15,145 bases of DNA, from positions 1 to 15,145 of the forward strand of contig DDIC01000066.1 in assembly GCA_002338335.1 (NCBI GenBank). The letters are read 5' to 3'. Below the pieces are notes generated by a model. It was not told the DNA's origin. It saw nothing but the letters and a program-made list of their open reading frames with translations, and did no database searches. Positions within the stretch are counted from its first letter, which is position 1; every line of letters begins with the position of its first letter. A program made the position numbers and the translations under genes. The stretch comes from Bacteroidetes bacterium UBA1860 (GTDB lineage: Bacteria > Bacteroidota > Rhodothermia > Balneolales > Balneolaceae). This document shows positions 7,138 through 12,992 of this stretch, one piece after another.

Positions 7138-9075
7138 ATGAAAAAAGTAGCCTTACTTATTTGTAGTGTCGCAATGTTGTTTAATGCTTGCAGTCAACAA
7201 GCAACCATTGACCCTCTCGCGCTATCAGAAATTACTCCGCCAACTCCAGACCCTAGAGAAGGGCTAGCATCAGGTCTTTTTGATGCTGGAGAAGCCTCGT
7301 GGAATATGGAGCTTGTCTCAACTAAACCAAGCCCTGAATCATTTGTGGGATTATGGAATTCAGACTTAGCCTTTAAGGAGAATTATGTTATCCAGGGTAA
7401 TTTTTTTGGATTCACTATCTGGGATGTTTCTAACCCAACCAATCCTACTGTAGTCAAGGATGTAATTTGTCCTGCGTCTCAAAGCGATGTATCTGTTTAT
7501 GGAGACCTTTTATTTGTCTCTGGGGAAGGCCTTGAGGGGCGATTAGATTGCGGTACTCAAGGAAATGCGGAAGTGGTAACGGATGAGAGATTACGAGGTA
7601 TTCGCATTTTTGATATCAGCGATATCGAAAACCCCGAATATGTCGCAAATGTACAGACCTGCCGTGGATCGCATACACACAGTGTACTAAAGGATCCAAA
7701 TGATGATGACAATGTATATGTATACGTATCAGGTTCTGCTCCAGTAAGACCTAATGAAGAACTAAGTGGTTGTTCAGGACAATACCCTGATGTAAATCCA
7801 AATACTTCCTTATTTAAACTCGAAGTCATTAAAGTACCTTTGGATAATCCAAAAGAGGCACGTATAGTATCAAGCCCAAATATTTTTGAAGGATTGCCAG
7901 CACCTCCAAGAAGAGGCTTGACGGAGAATGACGAGCAATTTATCCAGGATATGAATGACCTTGGATTGTTTGTTGTAGATGTATTTGAGATGCAATTTGC
8001 ACTACCTGATGTATTCTATGACGCTTTTCTAGGAGGGTATCTTGCTATGAATAATATTGTAGGTGAACCCTCTAGTGACCAAATTGAGGCATTTAAACAA
8101 GCATTGCCTGGTATGATCGGTTCTGTACTTGGGGGCAGGGATCCTGTATTATCAGAAATGGGACCGAATCAATGCCATGATATCACACTCTATCCTGAGA
8201 TTGGTCTCGCTGCAGGGGCTTGTGAGGGGTATGGAATTCTCCTAGATATAACAGACCCAGCTAGTCCGGTAAGAGTGGATGAAATTGCAGATATAAACTT
8301 TAGTTATTGGCATAACGCAACGTTCAATAATGATGGTTCAAAGGTGATGTTTGGCGATGAATGGGGGGGTGGTACTGGCCCAAAATGCCGCGATACTGAT
8401 CCAGCTGAGTGGGGCGCAAACGCATTATTTACGATTAAAGACAATGCACTTTCATTCGACACGTATTATAAAATCCCATCTGTAAGCACTGTGTATGAAA
8501 ACTGTGTTTCTCATAATGGTTCTATGATTCCTGTTCCAGGCCGCGATATCATGGTTCAAGCATGGTACCAAGGTGGTATATCCGTTTTTGACTGGACAGA
8601 TTCAAACTCCCCAACAGAAATCGCATTTTTTGACAGAGGGCCAATTAGCTCTGAAGAGTTGCTCGTAGGTGGTAGTTGGTCTGCGTACTGGTACAATGGA
8701 CATATATACAGTTCTGAGATAGCTAGAGGGCTGGATGTATTACAGTTATCTCCTAACCCATTCTTGACTCAAAACGAGATTGACGCAGCCAACACTGTGA
8801 AGCTTAAGTACAAAAATGCTCAAGGTCAACCGATGTATAAGTGGCCAGCATCGTTTGCTTTGGCAAAAGCCTATGTTGACCAGCTCGATCGTGACCCTGA
8901 AATGTCTCAAGAGATGATTCAGCAACTGCGCGATGGTATTTATACTGCAGAGATGTCAGGCAATATGGATGTGCTGATGGATCTCGCCGGTACGGTGAAT
9001 GCAAATGCATCAGGTGCCCATGCAGACAAAATGAACAAGCTTGCATCTACTCTGCAAGATCTTGCTCAAGGATAA
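7138..9075 (+). CDS. LVIVD-repeat beta-propeller-like lipoprotein, paralog D
   Basis: Fourth copy, 645 residues from the ATG at 7138. An open frame reaches back to 7066, but those extra codons would translate the terminator of the preceding gene. The 7138 start gives a proper lipoprotein signal (MKKVALLICSVAMLFNAC, Cys18). The eight cysteines and the SHTHS, CHD, YWH and HNG histidines are kept. The otherwise shared HDRGP histidine is Phe (AFFDRGP), and AHNG is SHNG. The helical insert (about nucleotides 7915-8160) is the most divergent of the four. The body up to about 8750 is visibly AT-richer and uses AGA for arginine often (for example two AGA in a row near 7908), unlike its neighbours. 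From PFLTQNEID onward it returns to a composition and sequence close to paralog C. This suggests a mosaic made by recombination. It probably has its own promoter, since a terminator precedes it. Function unknown. Confidence 0.87.
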   Translation: MKKVALLICSVAMLFNACSQQATIDPLALSEITPPTPDPREGLASGLFDAGEASWNMELVSTKPSPESFVGLWNSDLAFKENYVIQGNFFGFTIWDVSNPTNPTVVKDVICPASQSDVSVYGDLLFVSGEGLEGRLDCGTQGNAEVVTDERLRGIRIFDISDIENPEYVANVQTCRGSHTHSVLKDPNDDDNVYVYVSGSAPVRPNEELSGCSGQYPDVNPNTSLFKLEVIKVPLDNPKEARIVSSPNIFEGLPAPPRRGLTENDEQFIQDMNDLGLFVVDVFEMQFALPDVFYDAFLGGYLAMNNIVGEPSSDQIEAFKQALPGMIGSVLGGRDPVLSEMGPNQCHDITLYPEIGLAAGACEGYGILLDITDPASPVRVDEIADINFSYWHNATFNNDGSKVMFGDEWGGGTGPKCRDTDPAEWGANALFTIKDNALSFDTYYKIPSVSTVYENCVSHNGSMIPVPGRDIMVQAWYQGGISVFDWTDSNSPTEIAFFDRGPISSEELLVGGSWSAYWYNGHIYSSEIARGLDVLQLSPNPFLTQNEIDAANTVKLKYKNAQGQPMYKWPASFALAKAYVDQLDRDPEMSQEMIQQLRDGIYTAEMSGNMDVLMDLAGTVNANASGAHADKMNKLASTLQDLAQG

Positions 9076-9100
9076 GCTCACTCGCTTTTCGTGATTTGTT

Positions 9101-9133
9101 AAAGGCTGCCCAGTTCTGGGTGGCCTTTTTTAT
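9101..9133 (+). terminator. Rho-independent terminator after paralog D
   Basis: The stem AAAGGCTGCCCA (9101-9112) and TGGGTGGCCTTT (9117-9128) has arms identical to the terminator after paralog C, but with loop GTTC, followed by a T-rich tail. It sits between the stop of D and the convergent stop of the rhodanese gene at 9134. In minus-strand RNA the two wobble pairs become A-C mismatches and the T tract is only three long, so it should act mainly on the plus strand. Confidence 0.87.
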
Positions 9134-9547
9134 TTAATACGTTGGCATGCTTGGATCCACGTCACGGGACCATCCTGTGATGCCTCCTGAAAGGTTGTAC
9201 ACATTCTGAAATCCTTCGCGCACCAAAATACGAGCCGCTTGACCAGACCGACTGCCGGTTCGGCACATCACCACAACGTCCTTGTCTTTGTATGCATCGA
9301 TTTCAGTGATTCGTTGGCTTAGTTGTCCCAGCGGTATTAAGGTGCCATCCAGATTGACAAAGTCGTATTCATCTTGCTGACGAACATCCAACAACAAAAA
9401 GTCCTCGCTTGTATCCATTTTTTCTTTGAGTTCTTTCGCGCTGATGGATTGAACTGTGGCAGAATCACCATTTTTCATGGAGTTGCACCCTGCGGTAATC
9501 GCGACTAGTGCTCCGATGATCAAAAGGGATAGAAGTAGATTGTTCAT
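9134..9547 (-). CDS. Rhodanese-domain lipoprotein
   Basis: This 137-residue protein has a short lipoprotein signal (MNNLLLSLLIIGALVAITAGC, lipid-accepting Cys21) and one rhodanese domain (about 33-131). Landmarks are LLLDVRQQDEYDFV (51-64), the catalytic loop CRTGSR with active Cys95 (95-100), and the C-terminal GGITGW (121-126). Single-domain rhodaneses carry sulfur as a Cys persulfide. An exported form probably acts in sulfur transfer or thiol chemistry in the envelope; its substrate cannot be read from the sequence. The frame is open to 9622, but starting there would put 25 charged residues before the signal peptide, so the ATG at 9547 is preferred. It converges with paralog D and diverges from the gamma-glutamyltransferase gene. 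Confidence 0.9.
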   Translation of the reverse strand: MNNLLLSLLIIGALVAITAGCNSMKNGDSATVQSISAKELKEKMDTSEDFLLLDVRQQDEYDFVNLDGTLIPLGQLSQRITEIDAYKDKDVVVMCRTGSRSGQAARILVREGFQNVYNLSGGITGWSRDVDPSMPTY

Positions 9548-9640
9548 GGGTATATGTTGGTTGTATTGTAAATGAGTCCTTGTGGATAGTGTGGTGTCAG
9601 GGCGGGTTTCAAAATATAACACGAATCAACCCCTTCTTTG

Positions 9641-9682
9641 ATAATGTGTCATCGATGTGTAACATTCCATGAAACACATTAT
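9641..9682. promoter_or_regulatory. Inverted repeat in divergent promoter region
   Basis: ATAATGTGT (9641-9649) and its exact reverse complement ACACATTAT (9674-9682) are 24 bases apart in the 149-base region between the divergent rhodanese and gamma-glutamyltransferase genes. The right arm ends 14 bases before the ATG at 9697. It could be a paired operator or a leader-RNA hairpin. The sequence shows only the repeat; the role is inferred. No clear TAnnTTTG promoter was found nearby. Confidence 0.35.
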
Positions 9683-9696
9683 AGTCCATCACACTT

Positions 9697-11433
9697 ATGA
9701 AATTCGCCTTTCAACTATTCGGCGCACTCCTTGCACTAGGAATGAGCCTGCAACCAAGCACAATCTATGCCCAAATTGACCGAGAGGCGGGACGTGGCTT
9801 TGCCACTCGCTCCGAAGTCATTGGTCAACGGGGAATGGTCGCCACGAGTCAACCCTTAGCGACTCAAGTGGGGCTCGACATCCTTAAAAATGGCGGAAAT
9901 GCGATCGATGCCGCCATTGGTGCCAATGCTGCCATGGGACTCATGGAGCCTACGGGCAATGGCGTTGGAGGGGATCTTTTTGCCATTATTTGGCACGAGG
10001 AGAGTGGGCAACTCTACGCCCTGAACGCCAGTGGACGGTCGCCGCGAGGACTATCCTTCGAGAGGCTTCTTGACATCTTGGAAGCGAAAGACCGAACAAG
10101 CATTCCAGGCTACGATTTACTTTCGGTATCCGTGCCTGGGGCGGTCGATGGGTGGTTCGAAATGCATGAGAGATTTGGCTCAGCGTCCATGGCCGATATC
10201 CTAAGTGAGCCCATTTGGTATGCTGAGAATGGATTTCCTGTGAGTGAGGCCATTTCTGGTGCATGGAAGCGTAGTGCACGCTTTTTGAGTCGCCAGCCTG
10301 GCGCTTTCACCGAAACCTTTACCATCGATGGGCGTGGTCCCGAAAAGGGGGAGATTTTCAAAAATCCAGACCTGGGTAACACCTTCCGATTGCTTGCAGA
10401 GCAAGGTCGAGATGCGTTTTATCGTGGGGAGATTGCTGAAGCCATCGATGAGTGGATGCGCGAAAATGACGGCTACCTTCGATACGAAGACTTTGACCTA
10501 CACACATCAGAATGGGTGGAGCCTCGAACGGTCAATTATCGTGGGTATGATGTGTACCAAGTGGGTGGCAACGTTCAAGGAACCGCGGTGTTACAAATGT
10601 TGAATATCCTAGAAGGATTTGATCTATCTGAAACAGGATTTGCAACCGCTGAAACCTATCATCTGCTTATTGAAGCCAAAAAATTGGCCTTCGAAGATCG
10701 TGCCAAGCATTATGCGGATTCAGATTTTTATGACGTCCCCTATGATGTGTTGTTGTCCAAGGAGTATTCCGCAGAGCGTCGTGAGCTTATTGGTGACCGA
10801 GCCCGAAGAGATGTCACGACAGGGGTGGATGTCTTGGAAGATGGTGACACGATCTACCTTACCACCGCCGATCAGTATGGAAATATGGTCTCATTGATTC
10901 AGAGTAATTTCCGAGGAATGGGAACGGGTTTTGTCGTGCCAGGTACTGGCTTTAGCTTCCAAAATAGAGGTGAATTGTTTTCACTCGACCCTAAGCACGC
11001 CAATGTGTATGCACCTGGAAAACGCCCTTTTCACACCATTATTCCAGGGTTTGTGATGAAAGATGGAAAACCACTTATGAGTTTTGGGAACATGGGAGGT
11101 GGATATCAGCCCGTAGGTCATGTGAGTATTCTGACGAATATTATCGATTTTGGTATGAACATCCAGGAGGCAGGTGATGCCCTACGTTGGGATCATGCTG
11201 GATCGACAGAGCCTACGGATGGGACAGGGGATTCATTAACTAATGGCGGGCGAGTCAGTATTGAGAGCTCGATAGATTATGAGATTGTCCGTACACTCGA
11301 AGCAATGGGGCATGATGTACGTATTGGTCAGGGCTTCTTTGGTCGTTATCAAGCCATTATGCGTAATCATACCTATGGCGTGTATCTAGGCGCATCCGAA
11401 TCGCGTGTGGATGGGCAGGCGGCTGGTTATTAA
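9697..11433 (+). CDS. Gamma-glutamyltransferase family protein, secreted
   Basis: A 578-residue Ntn-hydrolase proenzyme with a signal peptide (about 1-26, ending IYAQ), so probably periplasmic. Family landmarks run in order: GRGFATRSEVIGQRGMVATS near the mature N-terminus, GGNAIDAAIGANAAMG (66-81), NGVGGDLFAI (88-97), NASGRSP (110-116), FHTIIPGFV (445-453), GNMGGGYQPVGH (464-475) and the ending ASESRVDGQAAGY (566-578). The self-cleavage and catalytic Thr aligns with Thr385 in GDTIYLTTAD, giving a large subunit of about 360 mature residues and a small one of about 194. The usual TTH at the start of the small subunit is TIY here. With the GGGYQP motif, that places it in the YwrD-like or acylase-like branch of the family rather than with classical Ggt, so the true substrate may not be glutathione. 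It is transcribed alone and converges with the next gene. Length is normal for the family. Confidence 0.9.
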   Translation: MKFAFQLFGALLALGMSLQPSTIYAQIDREAGRGFATRSEVIGQRGMVATSQPLATQVGLDILKNGGNAIDAAIGANAAMGLMEPTGNGVGGDLFAIIWHEESGQLYALNASGRSPRGLSFERLLDILEAKDRTSIPGYDLLSVSVPGAVDGWFEMHERFGSASMADILSEPIWYAENGFPVSEAISGAWKRSARFLSRQPGAFTETFTIDGRGPEKGEIFKNPDLGNTFRLLAEQGRDAFYRGEIAEAIDEWMRENDGYLRYEDFDLHTSEWVEPRTVNYRGYDVYQVGGNVQGTAVLQMLNILEGFDLSETGFATAETYHLLIEAKKLAFEDRAKHYADSDFYDVPYDVLLSKEYSAERRELIGDRARRDVTTGVDVLEDGDTIYLTTADQYGNMVSLIQSNFRGMGTGFVVPGTGFSFQNRGELFSLDPKHANVYAPGKRPFHTIIPGFVMKDGKPLMSFGNMGGGYQPVGHVSILTNIIDFGMNIQEAGDALRWDHAGSTEPTDGTGDSLTNGGRVSIESSIDYEIVRTLEAMGHDVRIGQGFFGRYQAIMRNHTYGVYLGASESRVDGQAAGY

Positions 11434-11453
11434 ACGCCTTCACTTCGAGCAAA

Positions 11454-12167
11454 TCAATTGGCGCTGTGTCTCGCTCTCAAGATTGATGTCATTGTTGAAA
11501 TTATTTCAGCATCAAGATCTTTTTGCAAATAGTCTGACCAGGCATCTGTAGCATAGAACTGTCGCTCCATTTCATACATATCTCGCCAATCCTCAAAGCT
11601 AAGGTGTAATCGATGGGTAATTGCGTTTTCATGCCCAGTTGTTACAGCTGCCAATGCATAGGGTCTATCCTCCCAGAGCGATACGATATCATCAGAGGCC
11701 CATAGGGTGTTGAATGCCTCTAAATATGACTCTGGGTCTGCCACATGTATTTCATAAACTTTTTCATATGGGTATTTGAGTGTCAACTCTTTTGTATAAT
11801 TTTTTCGCGTAAGAATAAGTGCCTGTTGATCCTTGACGACCGTTTCGATCATGCTGAAATTTTGCTGCCACAACTGAGAGTAGCGACTATCAACTTCTTC
11901 ACTCCACGACAGCGCTTCAACTGAATAATTCCCAAATCTTCTAAGTTTGTGGGTGACTTGCATACTGCCACGAGTATCAACTGTATAGATGGCCCAACCA
12001 CCAGAGGAGAATTCAGCATCATTCTGCTCAAAGAATTGATTTGTGTTTTCAATGATAGATTGTCCTTTGCCAGGTTTTACCTCTACCCACCACTCTTTAT
12101 AAGTAGTTTGAGAAAAGACATTACCTGCAATAAAGGTGAGGATTATAGATAGGGATGTTATACGCAT
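11454..12167 (-). CDS. Secreted protein of unknown function, possible tandem alpha/beta-barrel fold
   Basis: I do not recognise this 237-residue protein. It begins with a signal peptide (MRITSLSIILTFIAGNVFSQ, cleavage after about residue 20) and has no lipobox Cys; the mature protein contains no cysteine at all. It appears to have two comparable halves. Each opens with a strand of alternating residues (YKEWWVEVKPGK at 23-34; YEKVYEIHVADP at 134-145), then a helix (IIENTNQFFEQND; YLEAFNTLWASDD) and later strands. The second half continues GHENAITHRLHLSFEDW and a helix to 217. This pattern resembles the ferredoxin-like repeats of dimeric alpha/beta-barrel proteins, but that is inference from strand and helix order only. 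It is rich in Trp and Tyr. The gene converges with the gamma-glutamyltransferase gene (20 bases between stops) and diverges from the NTF2-like gene. Confidence 0.75.
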   Translation of the reverse strand: MRITSLSIILTFIAGNVFSQTTYKEWWVEVKPGKGQSIIENTNQFFEQNDAEFSSGGWAIYTVDTRGSMQVTHKLRRFGNYSVEALSWSEEVDSRYSQLWQQNFSMIETVVKDQQALILTRKNYTKELTLKYPYEKVYEIHVADPESYLEAFNTLWASDDIVSLWEDRPYALAAVTTGHENAITHRLHLSFEDWRDMYEMERQFYATDAWSDYLQKDLDAEIISTMTSILRARHSAN

Positions 12168-12267
12168 GATTTAAGAAAGGTTTCTTTTGTTCAATAGTGC
12201 TACCTGTTGACGTAAAGTAAAGTGAAATCTGTGAATATGTACACTACATTTTTTTTAAGTCATAAGA

Positions 12268-12285
12268 ATGTAACTAATGTTACAT
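12268..12285. promoter_or_regulatory. Perfect inverted repeat, likely operator
   Basis: ATGTAAC (12268-12274), spacer TAAT, then GTTACAT (12279-12285) form an exact seven-base inverted repeat with a four-base centre. It lies in the 192-base divergent region, about 75 bases upstream of the NTF2-like ATG. The right arm ends 18 bases before a candidate -7 element. Size and symmetry fit a site for a dimeric regulator. The regulator is not known. Confidence 0.45.
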
Positions 12286-12303
12286 AGCACAATTAAGATT
12301 ATG

Positions 12304-12312
12304 TATACTTTG
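12304..12312 (+). promoter_or_regulatory. Candidate promoter -7 element for NTF2-like gene
   Basis: TATACTTTG is one base longer than the Bacteroidota -7 consensus TAnnTTTG and stands 48 bases before the ATG at 12360. The -33 position would fall on or next to the inverted repeat at 12268-12285. The match is imperfect, and the phylum itself is inferred, so this is a weak call. Confidence 0.3.
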
Positions 12313-12359
12313 ATACCTCACTCATTACACCAACAATACTTAAACAAAAAGAAAGAGCC

Positions 12360-12830
12360 ATGAGATTATTTTTATGCATTATTACAATCAGTCTTTTGAG
12401 TAGTATGTCGTTTGCCCAATCAACAAGTGTTAGCGATGAAATCAAGGCAATGATTTTGAACGATCAAAAAGTAGCTAATGAAACAAATGAAAACCTCAAC
12501 AACTACTCTAAAGCGGGCGCATTAGAATTCTGGTCGAGTGGTGGGCTGCTCAACAGTGTAACAAATGAAGTGCTGGTGAATAGATTTGATAATCTTAGCC
12601 TTCAGGCAAAGCATATTGAGGTTATCTCCATCGCTGGGGGTCAGGCTGCTGTTGCTATGTATTATAATGAAGGTAGTATGAAGCCGCAGAATGCTGGTTC
12701 TGTTGATCATTACTTAACAAGGATCACTCAAGTATTCGTAAAGGAAGAGGGTGAATGGGTGATTGTCGCTGCTCACTTTTCTCCAGTCACAGGTGGTAGC
12801 GGAACATCGCAAACATCTACTGACAACTAA
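12360..12830 (+). CDS. Secreted NTF2-like (SnoaL/DUF4440-type) protein
   Basis: A 156-residue protein with a clear signal peptide (MRLFLCIITISLLSSMSFAQ, cleavage after residue 20). The mature part follows the NTF2-like cone fold. There is an N-terminal helix (25-58), then strands around FDNLSLQAKHIEVISIAG (76-93) and QAAVAMYYNEGSM (95-107). The diagnostic paired final strands are YLTRITQVFVKEEGEWVIVAAHFSPV (118-143), where 'W-x-hydrophobic-x-x-x-H' is the usual ending of SnoaL/DUF4440 domains. The family includes small-molecule binding proteins and enzymes; nothing here fixes a ligand. The tail (144-156) is Ser/Thr/Gly-rich and probably disordered. Upstream is an inverted repeat and a possible promoter. 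The stop is 9 bases from the convergent tRNA gene, with no terminator hairpin visible between them. Confidence 0.75.
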   Translation: MRLFLCIITISLLSSMSFAQSTSVSDEIKAMILNDQKVANETNENLNNYSKAGALEFWSSGGLLNSVTNEVLVNRFDNLSLQAKHIEVISIAGGQAAVAMYYNEGSMKPQNAGSVDHYLTRITQVFVKEEGEWVIVAAHFSPVTGGSGTSQTSTDN

Positions 12831-12839
12831 ATCATACTG

Positions 12840-12912
12840 TGGGACCGGGCGGAATCGAACCGCCGACACATGGATTTTCAGTCCATTGCTCTACCGACTG
12901 AGCTACAGTCCC
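12840..12912 (-). tRNA. tRNA-Phe (GAA)
   Basis: Read on the minus strand, a full cloverleaf of 73 bases can be folded. The acceptor stem is GGGACTG with CGGTCCC (one T-G pair). The D arm is GCTCAGTCGGTAGAGC. The anticodon stem ATGGA/TCCAT holds loop CTGAAAA, giving anticodon GAA. The variable region is GTGTC, the T arm is GGCGG-TTCGATT-CCGCC, and the discriminator is A. CCA is not encoded. It lies downstream of recJ on the same strand. Confidence 0.97.
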
Positions 12913-12926
12913 AACATGCCAAAGAT

Positions 12927-12953
12927 CTTGGGCAGGCAAGAGGCTTGCCCAAG
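12927..12953 (-). terminator. Hairpin between recJ and tRNA-Phe
   Basis: CTTGGGCA (12927-12934) and TGCCCAAG (12946-12953) form an exact eight-base inverted repeat with an 11-base loop, about 40 bases beyond the recJ stop on the minus strand. No long T run follows (only ATCTTT). It may be a weak recJ terminator or a processing hairpin in a recJ-tRNA transcript rather than a strong terminator. Confidence 0.4.
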
Positions 12954-12992
12954 AAGCAATCACAAATATACGACTTTGTTCCCAATCAACAA

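Noticed and set aside
8361..8368. Run of G in paralog D (and a T run near 7402) as phase-variation tracts
   Set aside because: Runs are only about seven bases and code for residues conserved in the other copies; no sign of slippage.
973..9075. Repeats of several kilobases that might suggest a mobile element or CRISPR-like array
   Set aside because: The repeats are whole paralogous genes with conserved reading frames; no transposase, terminal inverted repeats or short regularly spaced repeats were seen.
9548..9622. Earlier start at 9622 for the rhodanese gene
   Set aside because: It would add 25 charged or polar residues before a good lipoprotein signal; the ATG at 9547 fits exported proteins.
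12173..12186. AAGAAA-GG-TTTCTT inverted repeat upstream of the 237-residue protein
   Set aside because: Short, A/T-only arms of the kind expected by chance in AT-rich leaders.
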